The notes beneath the pieces were generated by a model that saw only the letters and a program-made list of their open reading frames with translations, was not told the origin of the DNA and ran no database searches. This document shows, piece after piece, positions 46,178 to 55,134 of a stretch of DNA of 64,000 nt. Location: contig JANRKQ010000018.1 of the NCBI GenBank assembly GCA_033763395.1, positions 62,001 to 126,000 of the forward strand. Direction: 5' to 3'. The stretch is from Xiheimicrobium sp033763395. GTDB taxonomy: Bacteria; Myxococcota; Myxococcia; Myxococcales; Myxococcaceae. Numbering within the stretch: the stretch's first letter is position 1; each line of letters starts with the position of its first letter. A program made the position numbers and the translations under genes.

Positions 46178-47410
46178 GTGTCCCGGCTCGTGATTGCCCT
46201 GCTCGTCGTCGCGCTCTCGGCGCCAGCCGCGTTACCGAATCGTTCCTCGCTTTTCATCGTGCCGAAAGAGACGGCCGAGACGGCGGCGGCGAAGGTCGAG
46301 GTCGAGCTGCACAAGGCGCTCGATGAGCGCTCGGTCTCGCTCACCGATCTCGAGTCGCTCTTCCCCGTCGACATGCCCGGCAACCGCGCGCCCGCGCTCA
46401 TCAAGGAGGGCACCGACGCCGTCGACAACCTCGACTTCGACACCGCCAGCGCGAAGTTCACCGAGGCGCTGACGTTCCTCGATCAGAACCCGGCGGTGGC
46501 CGACGCGAAGGAGGCCTCGACGCTGCACCTCCACCTCGCCAACATCGCGCTGCAGACGGGTGGCAAGCCGGGCCTCAAGCAGGCGGCCGAGCAGGTGATG
46601 AAGGCCGTCATCTTGAACCCGCAGCTCGAGCTCGACCCGAAGTACTTCGGCCCCGACGTGAAGAAGCTGGTCGACAAGGCGCTCGTCGACATCAACAAGG
46701 CGCCCAAGGCGCAGCTCACCATCGCCTCGTTGCCCCTCGGCGCCGAGGTCTCGTTTCGCGGCGCCGTGCTGGGCGTGACGCCGCTGCCCGAGTCGCCGGT
46801 GGTGCCCGTCGGCCGCCACCTCGTCACCATCAAGAAGCCCGGCTTCAAGCCCGCGGGCGCGTTCGTCTCGGTCACGAAGGAGGGCGGGCAGATCTCGCTC
46901 GAGCTCTCCGAGGCCGAAGGGTACGCGAAGGCGCGCAGGGCCATGGCGTCGCTGGTGCCATCGAACCTCGGCAAGGGCCTCCCGAAAGAGGCGCGCGAGG
47001 TGGCCGAGACGATGAAGTCGCGCTTCCTCATCGTGGCCGAGGTGGGCGCGGGCGGCGTGGGGCCCCTCGAGGTGTGGGACGTCGAGACGAAGAGCCGCCT
47101 CAAGGACCTCGAGCTGCCGAACGACGGCGCTTATGGGCCGATCGTCGACAAGGTGAAGGCCTTCCTCGCCAATCCGTCTCCGGTGGCGGTGGCGAAAAAA
47201 GACGACGCCAGCGTGCGCGACACCGCGGAACCGGACTCCGGCGACTCGGTGTTCTCGAAGTGGTGGTTCTGGGCCGTCGTGGGCGGCGTGGTGGTGGCAG
47301 GCACGGCGACGGGCATCGGCGTGGCGGCTGCCCAGGGCGCCCCGCCTCCGCGCCCGGCGTTCAACCCGGTGCTGTTCCCCATCTCGGCGACGGGGACTCC
47401 CGCGCCATGA
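46178..47410 (+). CDS. PEGA-domain membrane protein
   Basis: The protein has 410 aa with a GTG start and an N-terminal signal-anchor (LVIALLVVALSAPAALP). The N-terminal third is helical and TPR-like (AVDNLDFDTASAKFTEALTFLDQNP..., LKQAAEQVMKAVILNPQLELDPKYFGPDV). A PEGA domain follows (about 180-245: AQLTIASLPLGAEVSFRGAVLGVTPLPESPVVPVGRHLVTIKKPGFKP). Near the C-terminus is one transmembrane helix (KWWFWAVVGGVVVAGTATGIGVAAA) and a Pro-rich tail. PEGA domains act on the outer face of the membrane. The stop overlaps the second PEGA gene by 4 bases, so the two are coupled paralogues. Confidence 0.85.
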   Translation: MSRLVIALLVVALSAPAALPNRSSLFIVPKETAETAAAKVEVELHKALDERSVSLTDLESLFPVDMPGNRAPALIKEGTDAVDNLDFDTASAKFTEALTFLDQNPAVADAKEASTLHLHLANIALQTGGKPGLKQAAEQVMKAVILNPQLELDPKYFGPDVKKLVDKALVDINKAPKAQLTIASLPLGAEVSFRGAVLGVTPLPESPVVPVGRHLVTIKKPGFKPAGAFVSVTKEGGQISLELSEAEGYAKARRAMASLVPSNLGKGLPKEAREVAETMKSRFLIVAEVGAGGVGPLEVWDVETKSRLKDLELPNDGAYGPIVDKVKAFLANPSPVAVAKKDDASVRDTAEPDSGDSVFSKWWFWAVVGGVVVAGTATGIGVAAAQGAPPPRPAFNPVLFPISATGTPAP

Positions 47411-48636
47411 GGGCTCTCATGCGACACGCTCCCGCGCTGCTCTCGGCCCTCGTCGCTGTCGGTGCGATGGCAGCGCCTCCGCCCTCGACCCAGCGCATCG
47501 CCGCCCTCGTGGTGCCGATGGACAAGGGCGCCGAGGCGCAGGCGCTCAAGCTCGAGGGCTTCATCACCGAGGCGCTCAACGAGTACCAGGGCTTCACCGT
47601 CAAAACGTCGGACGAGCTGTTCGGCATCGGCGTCGACGAAGACGCGGCCGCGAGCCTCAAGCGCGCGCAGACGGGCTTCACCGAGTCGAAGGCCGACTTC
47701 GACAACCGGCAGTATGAGGCGGCCGAGCGCAAGCTGCGCGCGACGCTCAAGGAGTTCGACAAGTCCGTCGCGGCGATGAAGACCTGCGGCAACCTTTGCG
47801 AGGCCTGGGCCATGTACGGCGCGGTGCTGCAGTCGCGCGGAGACAGCGAAGAGGCGAAGCTCGCCATTCTCAACCTGCTGGCGCTGTCGCCCACCTTCGA
47901 GGTCGATCGCAAGCGCTACCCGCAGGACTTCCTCTCGCTCAAGGCCCAGGTGGCCATCAGCCGCAACGCGCAGCTGCGCGGCAACATCGTGGTGAAGACG
48001 AAGCCCGCGGGCGCGCGCGTGTTCCTCAACGGCGAGTTCCAGGGGTACAGCCCCATGACGCTCCAGACGCTCCCCATCGGCAAGGCCATGGTGAAGATCG
48101 AGAAGCCGGGCTTCCGCCAGGTGGGGCAGATGATCGAGGTGACGCCCGACGACTCCGAGTTCACGCCCGAGCTCATCGCCTCGTCGGGCTTCAAGGCCTT
48201 CGACGCCCTGATGGACCGGCTGGCCGCCGAGGCCGTGAAGGACAAGGGCGGCTCCACCATGGCGAGCGTGTCGAAGTCGCTCGGCCTCGATCGCGGCATC
48301 GTCACCGTCGTCAAGGAGCTCGAGTCGGGAGGCACCGAGCTCACCATCGGCTACTACGAGCTGAAGACGGGCAAGCGGCTCGCCATCAAGCGCTCCACCA
48401 TGCAGGGCGACGAGTTCGGTCAGATGAAGGGCGAGGTGCAGCGCATGGTGACGTGGGTCATCAACAACGGCGACGGGCCCGGCGACAAGGTGACGCGCTC
48501 GGCCGACCCGCTCGACAACCGCGCCGGCACCGAAGACTGGAACGGAGAAGATCGCGGCGGCCGCACCCAGAACCGCGACAAGAAGAAGGGCGGCAAGGAC
48601 CCGCTCGATGGCGTGAACGGCACCGAAGACTGGTGA
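47407..48636 (+). CDS. second PEGA-domain protein, exported
   Basis: The protein has 409 aa from the ATG at 47407 (ATGA overlap). The signal peptide is MRALMRHAPALLSALVAVGAMAAP. The helical N-terminal region (about 75-190) holds paired Cys in KTCGNLCEAWAMYGAVLQSRGDSEEAKLAILNLLALSPTF, similar to the first PEGA protein. A PEGA domain lies at about 195-265 (RGNIVVKTKPAGARVFLNGEFQGYSPMTLQTLPIGKAMVKIEKPGF). The C-terminus is charged, with a twice-repeated GTEDW (about 46 residues from the end and at the end). There is no C-terminal membrane helix, unlike its neighbour. The two probably form a periplasmic complex. Confidence 0.85.
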   Translation: MRALMRHAPALLSALVAVGAMAAPPPSTQRIAALVVPMDKGAEAQALKLEGFITEALNEYQGFTVKTSDELFGIGVDEDAAASLKRAQTGFTESKADFDNRQYEAAERKLRATLKEFDKSVAAMKTCGNLCEAWAMYGAVLQSRGDSEEAKLAILNLLALSPTFEVDRKRYPQDFLSLKAQVAISRNAQLRGNIVVKTKPAGARVFLNGEFQGYSPMTLQTLPIGKAMVKIEKPGFRQVGQMIEVTPDDSEFTPELIASSGFKAFDALMDRLAAEAVKDKGGSTMASVSKSLGLDRGIVTVVKELESGGTELTIGYYELKTGKRLAIKRSTMQGDEFGQMKGEVQRMVTWVINNGDGPGDKVTRSADPLDNRAGTEDWNGEDRGGRTQNRDKKKGGKDPLDGVNGTEDW

Positions 48637-48675
48637 CGGCCTGCCCGTTCTGACGCCGGACACGGGCGCGCTGGC

Positions 48676-51192
48676 GTGCTTTACCGCTGGGCCGTGACCC
48701 GACCTGCCTCCGTCTCCCGTCGCCTGCTGTGGGCCTGCGTCCTCGTCGGCTCGAGCGCCCTCGCGCAGACGGTGAATCTCGCCTCGTCCGATCTCTCGCG
48801 TGGCGTCACCCTGCTCCCCGACGCGCTGGCCTTCGCCGACGAGGCGACGGCCCTCACCTACAACCCGGAGGGCCTGGCGCGCGTCGGGAGCTGGAGCGCG
48901 GTGCTCGTCCACGAGCGCAGCCAGACGCGGCGGCTCTCGGGCACGGGCCTCTTCGGCGCGTTCTCCGTGGGCGACCTCGTCGGCCTCGGCGTGGGCTTCG
49001 AGGCGTTGGCGCCGACGGCCGACGCCGCGCGCTCGAAGCTCACCTTCGGCGCCTCGGCCGGCCCGCAGCAGCTCTCGGCCGGCGTCACCGCCAACGTCTT
49101 CTTCGGCGGCCCGGTGCAGGGCCTCTTCGGCGTCGACGTCGGCGTGCAGTCCCGCCCGCTGCGGTGGCTGAGCCTGGGCGCCAGCGTGCGCAACCTGAAC
49201 GCCCCGGTGAACGGCGCCGGCACCCGGCTCTCCCGCGAGTGGGGCGTGGGCGTCGGCGCCAGACCCTTCGAGGAGCTCGTCACCCTCGGCGTCGACTGGT
49301 ACGCGAGCGAAGCGCTGCCGATCGCGCAGAGCCGCATGCAGTACACCGCGAAGGCCACCATCGTGCGGGGCCTGCGGCTCTCGGCGGGCGCCAGCCACGG
49401 GTTCTCGGTCGACTCGCCGCTCGCCCTCCACGTGGGCCTCGGCGTCGATCTCGAGAACGTCGGCTACACGCAGGGCTTCGGCACCGCGAACGGCCTGTTC
49501 GACTTCCAGTTCATGGGGCGCGCGTCGGGGCCGAAGTACGGCTCGATCGTGCCGAAGAAGCACCTGGCCATCGTCAGCGTGAACGACATCGGCTCCGAGG
49601 GCGGCTCGACCATCGGCTCGCTGCTCGGCATCGCCGCCGAGGACCGGTACGTGCGCTTCCTGCGCTACCTCGAGCGCGCCGCGAAGGATCCCGAGCTCGC
49701 GGGCGTGCTGGTGAAGATCGAAGGCGCTGGCGTGGGGCTCGCGCGGGCCGACGAGGTGCGGGCCGGGCTCGAGCGCCTCCGCGCCGCCGGCAAGAAGGTG
49801 TACGCGTACGTCTTGAGCGCCGGTGACGCCGAGTACCTGATGGCCTCGGCTGCCGATCAGATCTTCGCGGCGAGCGAGGCCATGTTCATGGTCGACGGCG
49901 TGCGCTCGTCGGTCATCTACTTCGGCGGCGCCGCCGAGACGTACGGCGTGAGCGTCGATGTCGCGCGCGTGGGGCAGTACAAGACGTTCCCCGATCAGTT
50001 CACCCGCAAAGACATGAGCGAGGAGCAGCGCGAGACGCTCAACGCCTTCCTCGACACCGCCGACGGGCTGCTCACCGAGCGCGTCACCGCCCGCCGGGGC
50101 CTCACCGCCGAGGCGTGGAAGGCCGGCCTCGACGAGGGCCTCAAGCCCACCCGGCGCGCGAAGGAGCTGGGGCAGATCGACGCCGTGGTGACGCCGCAGG
50201 AGCTCGACGAGAAGATCAAGGCGCTGCTGCCCGACGCGAAGGCGACGAAGGCCTTCCGCCCGCTCGACGTGCGCGACGTGCGCTGGGGCTCGCGGCGGAA
50301 GATCGCCATCGTCCCCGTGCTGGGCAGCATCTCGGGCGGCAGGAACCAGTCGTCGCCCATCGGCGGGGCCATCTCGGGCGCCGAGAGCTTCGTGTCGGCC
50401 CTCGCAGACGCGGCCGATGATCCCGACGTGAAGGCCATCGTGCTGCGCGTCGACTCGGGCGGTGGAGACGGGCTCGCCTCGGATCTCATGTACCGCGCGG
50501 TGCTCGACGCGAAGAAGAAGAAGCCCGTGGTGGCCTCGATGGGCGACGCCGCGGCCTCGGGCGGGTACTACGTGGCGATGGGCGCCGACGAGATCTGGGC
50601 GAACCCGACGACGCTCACCGGCAGCATCGGCGTCTTCTACGCGAAGCCGGCGATCAAGAAGCTCGCGAACAGCTACGGCGTCACGCAGGAGTCGATCTCG
50701 CGCAGCAAGCTCGCTGGCGTCGGCGACCTCTTCGATCCCTGGACCGACGAGCAGCGGCAGGCCGCCCAGCGGTGGATCGACGACTTCTACGACACCTTCA
50801 TCACCGAGGTCGCCGCGAGCCGGAAGCTGAAGAAGGAAGCCGTCGACCAGGTGGCGCGCGGGCGCGTGTGGAGCGGCCGTGACGCGAAGACGAAGGGCCT
50901 GGTCGATCACCTCGGCGGGCTCATGGAGGCGGTCCAGTCGGCGAAGAAGAAGGCCGGCTTCGCCGAGGGCGACGACGACTACCAGCTCACCATCGTGCAG
51001 GCGCAGGGCAGCCTGGTGGGGTCGCTCCTGGGCCTCACGGCGCCGACGCTGCTGGAAGAGCCCGCGCCCGCCCTGTTCTCGCCGATCCCCTCGCCGCTCG
51101 AGCCGCTCTTGAAGGCCCTGGGGCCCCACGCGTGGCTCTTCTCATCGCCGGGTGTGCAGGCCCGGCTCGAGTACAGCCTCGAAGTGCGCTGA
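48676..51192 (+). CDS. sppA: signal peptide peptidase SppA fused to an N-terminal barrel-like domain
   Basis: The protein has 838 aa from the GTG at 48676 (a GTG at 48694 would be equally good). The signal peptide is SRRLLWACVLVGSSALA. Residues ~30-290 are a beta-barrel-like region (VGVGARPFEELVTLGVDWYASE, LRLSAGASHGFS, LHVGLGVDLENVGYTQGFG). About 295-790 form a two-repeat S49 peptidase. Catalytic lysine K436 lies in VGQYKTFPDQFTRKDM and catalytic serine S628 in GDAAASGGYYVAMGADEIWANPTTLTGSIGVF, both in the usual SppA positions. Conventional SppA is an inner-membrane protein of ~600 aa; the extra barrel-like module suggests outer-membrane attachment. It follows the PEGA genes by 40 bases. Confidence 0.9.
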   Translation: MLYRWAVTRPASVSRRLLWACVLVGSSALAQTVNLASSDLSRGVTLLPDALAFADEATALTYNPEGLARVGSWSAVLVHERSQTRRLSGTGLFGAFSVGDLVGLGVGFEALAPTADAARSKLTFGASAGPQQLSAGVTANVFFGGPVQGLFGVDVGVQSRPLRWLSLGASVRNLNAPVNGAGTRLSREWGVGVGARPFEELVTLGVDWYASEALPIAQSRMQYTAKATIVRGLRLSAGASHGFSVDSPLALHVGLGVDLENVGYTQGFGTANGLFDFQFMGRASGPKYGSIVPKKHLAIVSVNDIGSEGGSTIGSLLGIAAEDRYVRFLRYLERAAKDPELAGVLVKIEGAGVGLARADEVRAGLERLRAAGKKVYAYVLSAGDAEYLMASAADQIFAASEAMFMVDGVRSSVIYFGGAAETYGVSVDVARVGQYKTFPDQFTRKDMSEEQRETLNAFLDTADGLLTERVTARRGLTAEAWKAGLDEGLKPTRRAKELGQIDAVVTPQELDEKIKALLPDAKATKAFRPLDVRDVRWGSRRKIAIVPVLGSISGGRNQSSPIGGAISGAESFVSALADAADDPDVKAIVLRVDSGGGDGLASDLMYRAVLDAKKKKPVVASMGDAAASGGYYVAMGADEIWANPTTLTGSIGVFYAKPAIKKLANSYGVTQESISRSKLAGVGDLFDPWTDEQRQAAQRWIDDFYDTFITEVAASRKLKKEAVDQVARGRVWSGRDAKTKGLVDHLGGLMEAVQSAKKKAGFAEGDDDYQLTIVQAQGSLVGSLLGLTAPTLLEEPAPALFSPIPSPLEPLLKALGPHAWLFSSPGVQARLEYSLEVR

Positions 51193-51254
51193 AACCGCCC
51201 AGAATCAGGTGCACTTCGGGCCCTGAGTTGCTACGACTGGCGCGTCATCTCGAT

Positions 51255-51278
51255 GGGGCCGGGCAGCGTGCCGGCCCC
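51255..51278 (+). terminator. hairpin after sppA, possible terminator
   Basis: GGGGCCGG (51255-51262) pairs perfectly with CCGGCCCC (51271-51278) around an 8-base loop, about 63 bases after the sppA-like stop and 125 bases before rho. There is no T-run after it. It may end the sppA transcript or be part of the rho leader. Confidence 0.4.
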
Positions 51279-51402
51279 GGGGTGATTCAGGGCCACATCG
51301 TTCGGTGACTCCCGAAGCGGGGGCACCCGGTGGGACAAAGGCCCTGCCCCATCACGACGAAGGACTCGTGCCGGCGACGACGCCGGCGCGCGGGAAGGCC
51401 CT

Positions 51403-52956
51403 ATGAGCGACGAACACGACGAGCTGCCGACCGATCCCGCGCATCCGACGACGCCGGCACCTCCGCCTGCGAATGACGGCGGTGGTGATGACGGCGACGA
51501 CGACGGTGGCGACGACGGCCCCGATGACGGCCCGGACGATGGCGGCGCCGACGCTGGCGGCGGTGGCGGTGGCGCCCCCGGGCAGCCAGGACAACCGGGC
51601 CAACCCGGGCAGCCCGGCCTCCCCGGCCAGGGCAAGCGCCGACGCCGACGCCGTCGCCGCAAGGGCAACCCCGTCTTCTTCACCGAAGACGGCCAGGCCT
51701 TCCGCAAGGTGATTCAGCCCGACGGGCAGGTGGTGAACATCTTCCTCACCGCCCAGGAGCTCGAGCAATACAAGCAGCGGCAAGCCCAGCAGCAGGCGCA
51801 GCAGCAGCAGCAGCACCAGATGCGGCAGGCCCAGCAGACCGGCCAGCCCGTGCAGGTGCCCACGCAGATCGTTGAGGGCGTACTGGACACCGACGTCAAG
51901 GGGCAGAACGCGATGCTGCGCTCGCTCAAGCGCAACCTGCTCCCCGGGCCCGACGACGCCGAGATTCCGAAGAACCTCGTGCAGAAGCTCCGCCTGCGCA
52001 CCGGCCAGTACCTCACCGCGAAGGCGCAGATGAAGGGGCTCAAGGGCACCATCGTCTCGGTCGAGACCGTCGACGGCGTGCCGATGGATCAGGCGACCCG
52101 CGCCCCGCACTTCAACGATCTCACCTCGGTCGACCCGGTCGAGCGGCTCACCCTCGAGCACCAGACCGGCGAGCTCGTCACCCGCGTGATGGATCTCATC
52201 GCGCCGCTCGGCAAGGGCCAGCGCGCGCTCATCACCGCGCCGCCCAAGACGGGCAAGACGATCATCCTCCAGAAGATCGCCCAGGCGGTGCTCGCGAACC
52301 ACCCCGAGGTGCACGTGATGGTGCTCCTCATCGACGAGCGGCCCGAAGAGGTCACCGACATGCGGCGCAACATCAAGGCCGAGGTGCTCGCCTCGTCGAG
52401 CGATCAGTCGCCGGCCATGCACCTGAAGGTCGCCGAGCTCGCCATGGAGCGCGCCCGCCGCCTCGTCGAGAACGGCAAGGACGTGGTGGTGCTGCTCGAC
52501 TCGATCACCCGCCTCGCCCGCGCCTTCAACAAAGAGGTCGACTCGTCGGGCCGCACGATGTCGGGCGGCGTCGACTCCCGCGCGCTCGAGCGCCCCAAGC
52601 GCATGTTCGGCGCCGCGCGCGCCACCGAAGAAGGCGGCACCCTCACCATCATCGGCACCGCGCTCATCGACACCGGCAGCCGCATGGACGAGGTGATCTT
52701 CGAGGAGTTCAAGGGCACCGGAAACAGCGAGATCGTGCTCGACCGCCTGCTCGCCGAGAAGCGCATCTGGCCGGCGATCAACATTCCCCAGTCGGGCACC
52801 CGCAAGGAAGAGAAGCTCTTCGTCTTCAAGGAGTACGAGAAGGTGAAGAAGCTGCGGCAGATGCTCTTCTCGGTGAAGCCCGTCGAGGCGATGGAGGCGC
52901 TGCTCAAGCGCCTGTCGCGCTACCGCACGAACGAGGAGTTCCTCGAAGAGCTCTAA
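51403..52956 (+). CDS. rho: transcription termination factor Rho with unusual low-complexity N-terminus
   Basis: The protein has 517 aa. The C-terminal ATPase/translocase is intact: Walker A APPKTGKT (279-286), Q-loop/Walker B LLIDERPEEV, VVVLLDSITRLARAFN, the R-loop GRTMSGGVDSRALERPKRMFGAARATEEGGTLTIIGTALIDTGSRMDE and the GTGNSEIVLD region. The first ~155 residues are low complexity: acidic Gly/Asp (25-58), four GQP repeats, an Arg8 run (79-86) and a Gln-rich stretch (about 118-148). The primary RNA-binding domain (about 155-245) is divergent: EGVLDTDVKGQNAMLRS replaces the GFGFLR-type RNP motif. RNA recognition may therefore use the basic Arg run. It is expected in a hexamer. Confidence 0.93.
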   Translation: MSDEHDELPTDPAHPTTPAPPPANDGGGDDGDDDGGDDGPDDGPDDGGADAGGGGGGAPGQPGQPGQPGQPGLPGQGKRRRRRRRRKGNPVFFTEDGQAFRKVIQPDGQVVNIFLTAQELEQYKQRQAQQQAQQQQQHQMRQAQQTGQPVQVPTQIVEGVLDTDVKGQNAMLRSLKRNLLPGPDDAEIPKNLVQKLRLRTGQYLTAKAQMKGLKGTIVSVETVDGVPMDQATRAPHFNDLTSVDPVERLTLEHQTGELVTRVMDLIAPLGKGQRALITAPPKTGKTIILQKIAQAVLANHPEVHVMVLLIDERPEEVTDMRRNIKAEVLASSSDQSPAMHLKVAELAMERARRLVENGKDVVVLLDSITRLARAFNKEVDSSGRTMSGGVDSRALERPKRMFGAARATEEGGTLTIIGTALIDTGSRMDEVIFEEFKGTGNSEIVLDRLLAEKRIWPAINIPQSGTRKEEKLFVFKEYEKVKKLRQMLFSVKPVEAMEALLKRLSRYRTNEEFLEEL

Positions 52957-53021
52957 GCGGTGGCCCGTGAGAAAAACGCTGTCGCGAGGGGCCGGGAAAG
53001 GGCCCTAGACTCTGCGGCAGC

Positions 53022-53291
53022 GTGAGCCTCGGTTCCGGACGTTGTCACTACCACCCTGAGCGCGCCGGCCTCGGCATCTGCGTCGAGTGCCGCAACGTGA
53101 TCTGCGTCGAGTGCACGACCCAGTTCGAGGGCATCAACCGCTGCGCGACGTGCCTGGGCAAGCGGCTGCAGCAGGCCCGCCAGGCGCTGGCGCGCAACGA
53201 CTGGTCGTTCGGCAACCTCTTCCTCGCGGCGGTGTGCCTGCTGGTCGTCTTCGGCGGCTTCTACGGCCTCGCCGCGCTCCTGGCGGACTGA
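53022..53291 (+). CDS. B-box-type zinc-finger membrane protein
   Basis: The protein has 89 aa with a GTG start. Residues 8-44 hold a B-box-like zinc finger: C8, H9/H11, C20, C23, C28, C31, C41 and C44 (CxYHPERAGLGICVECRNVICVECTT...RCATC). A transmembrane helix follows (about 66-87: LFLAAVCLLVVFGGFYGLAAL). It probably sits in the inner membrane with the zinc finger in the cytoplasm. It is the first gene of the DUF4129-MoxR block, with 1 base to the next gene. Confidence 0.85.
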   Translation: MSLGSGRCHYHPERAGLGICVECRNVICVECTTQFEGINRCATCLGKRLQQARQALARNDWSFGNLFLAAVCLLVVFGGFYGLAALLAD

Positions 53292-53292
53292 C

Positions 53293-55134
53293 ATGGCCGT
53301 CGACGCGCTCCAGCTCAGGCCGCGGCACACCCTCGCCCTCTTCGACTCGGCGCTGCGGGCGACGGCTGGCTCCTCGGGGCTGTGGGTCATTCTGCTGCCG
53401 GCCGCGGCGCTGATCGTCTGGGCGTTCTTCCAGACCGCCGAGGCGGTGCAGCGGGGCCGGCCGCTCACGGGCCCCGTCGCGCTCCTCACCCTCGCCTTCG
53501 TCGCGCGCTGCCTCACCCAGGGCGCCGCCACTCACTTCCTGGAGCAGCAGATCCTCTCGAAAGACGAGCCCACCGTGCGGGGCAGCCTGCTGGCGGCGCT
53601 CCGAAGGCTCCCGGGCCTCATCGTCGCCGGCACGCTGCAGCTGGTGATCGACTTCTGCCTCGTCACCTTCACCTTCGGCATCGGCTTCTTCTTCATCGGC
53701 GCCCACCAGGCGATCTTCGCCGCCGCGATGCGCGGGGAGGGCTCGGCGCTGGCGCTGTACGGCACGGCCTCGAAGCTCCTCGGTGGAGCGCGGCACACGG
53801 CGCCCTTCGTGCGGGCCTGCAACGGGCTCCAGCTGCTGCTCGTGCTCAACCTGCACATCGCCACCAGCTTCCTGGTGATGCTCGGCCAGCAGCTGCTCGC
53901 GCTCGACCTGAACTTCATCAACCGCTTCACCTCGCTCGACAACGGCGTGTGGATCGCGATGCTCTTCGTCGTCGCCTACGTGCTGTTCGAGCCGATCCGC
54001 GCGGCGACCGGGGTGCTGCTGCTGATCGACGGCCGCGTACGCCAGGAGGGGCTCGATCTCATCGCGCTGGTGGAGCAGCTCCCGCGCCGCAAGAAGCCGA
54101 AGGCCCCGCTGGCGGTGGTGACGGCCCTGGCGCTCCTCGCCGTCCCGGCCCTCGCGCAGACCTCGCAGGAACCGACGGCCCTGCGCCAGCGCGTCGAGCG
54201 CCTCGTCGACGAGTGCGAGATGGAGCCCCGCGTCGAGCGCGAGCAGGTGAGCCGCATCGACAAGGTCGGTGAGCGTGATCATTCGGCGCTGTCGCGCTTC
54301 ATCAGCCGGGTCGAGCGGCGCGCCTACGACGAGCAGGACTGTGACGCCGCCGAGAAGGACCTGCGCGAGGGCCTGCTCGAGCTCGAGGCCACCCAGGCCC
54401 CCGAGGCCGCGCTCGACGCGAGGGCCGCCCGCGACGACGCCTCGCAGATTCTTGCCCGGCCCGAGTTCCAGCAGATCGAGAAGAAGCACGATGAGGCCCC
54501 GAAAGGAGACGAGGCGAAGCCCGACGGCCCCTGGCAGGCCTTCTGGGATCAGGTGGGCAAGTGGCTCAAGCGCTTCTTCGAGTGGCTGCTCGAGCGCGAC
54601 GACAAGCCCGATGTGAAGCCGCCCGCCTTCGCCGGCGGTGAGATGTTCGGAGCCAACGCCGTCATCATCGTGATCGTCGTGCTCCTGGTGGGGCTGCTCG
54701 TCTTCCTCCTCTTGCAGCTGTTGCCGAAGAAGGCCGAGGAGCAGGACGGCGGTGAAGCGCTCGCCTCGTCCGAGACGCCGCTCACGTCGGATCCGATGAG
54801 CGCCCTGTCGAAGCGCCCCGAGACGTGGGCCGGCCTCGCCGACGAGCTCGCGGCGAAGGGCCAGTACCGTGAGGCCATTCGGCACCTGTACCTGGCGCTC
54901 CTCTCGACCCTGCACCGCGCTGGCGTCATCGACTACGACCCCACGAAGTCGAACTGGGACTACCTCTTCGCCTTCAAGGGCGGCGGCGCGCAGAAGTCGG
55001 CGTTCCGCGAGCTGACCCGGCGCTTCGACTTCGCCTGGTACGGCAACCTCGAGGTGAGCGACGGGGCCTACGCCACCTTCCGTCGCATCGTGCAGCCGCT
55101 CCTCGCCCAGCAGGAGGCCCGCGCCGATGCGTGA
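53293..55134 (+). CDS. multi-pass membrane protein with C-terminal DUF4129
   Basis: The protein has 613 aa. The N-terminal half has five or more hydrophobic helices (LWVILLPAAALIVWAFF, GPVALLTLAFVARCL, GTLQLVIDFCLVTFTFGIGFFFIG, WIAMLFVVAYVLFEPIRAATGVLLLI). A signal-like VVTALALLAVPALAQ (about 273-287) introduces an extracytoplasmic acidic helical section. A further helix (ANAVIIVIVVLLVGLLVFLLLQLL, about 455-478) leads to the cytoplasmic DUF4129 domain (ELAAKGQYREAIRHLYLALLSTLHRAGVIDYDPTKSNWDYL...FRELTRRFDFAWYGNLEVSD). DUF4129 proteins are regular partners of MoxR/DUF58 genes, as here. It overlaps the next gene by 8 bases. Confidence 0.88.
   Translation: MAVDALQLRPRHTLALFDSALRATAGSSGLWVILLPAAALIVWAFFQTAEAVQRGRPLTGPVALLTLAFVARCLTQGAATHFLEQQILSKDEPTVRGSLLAALRRLPGLIVAGTLQLVIDFCLVTFTFGIGFFFIGAHQAIFAAAMRGEGSALALYGTASKLLGGARHTAPFVRACNGLQLLLVLNLHIATSFLVMLGQQLLALDLNFINRFTSLDNGVWIAMLFVVAYVLFEPIRAATGVLLLIDGRVRQEGLDLIALVEQLPRRKKPKAPLAVVTALALLAVPALAQTSQEPTALRQRVERLVDECEMEPRVEREQVSRIDKVGERDHSALSRFISRVERRAYDEQDCDAAEKDLREGLLELEATQAPEAALDARAARDDASQILARPEFQQIEKKHDEAPKGDEAKPDGPWQAFWDQVGKWLKRFFEWLLERDDKPDVKPPAFAGGEMFGANAVIIVIVVLLVGLLVFLLLQLLPKKAEEQDGGEALASSETPLTSDPMSALSKRPETWAGLADELAAKGQYREAIRHLYLALLSTLHRAGVIDYDPTKSNWDYLFAFKGGGAQKSAFRELTRRFDFAWYGNLEVSDGAYATFRRIVQPLLAQQEARADA

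Noticed and set aside
47131..51129. 1332-codon minus-strand open frame
   Set aside because: Antisense to the PEGA genes and the SppA fusion, which have clear domains and signals. The translation is His/Gly/Arg/Asp-rich without domain character.
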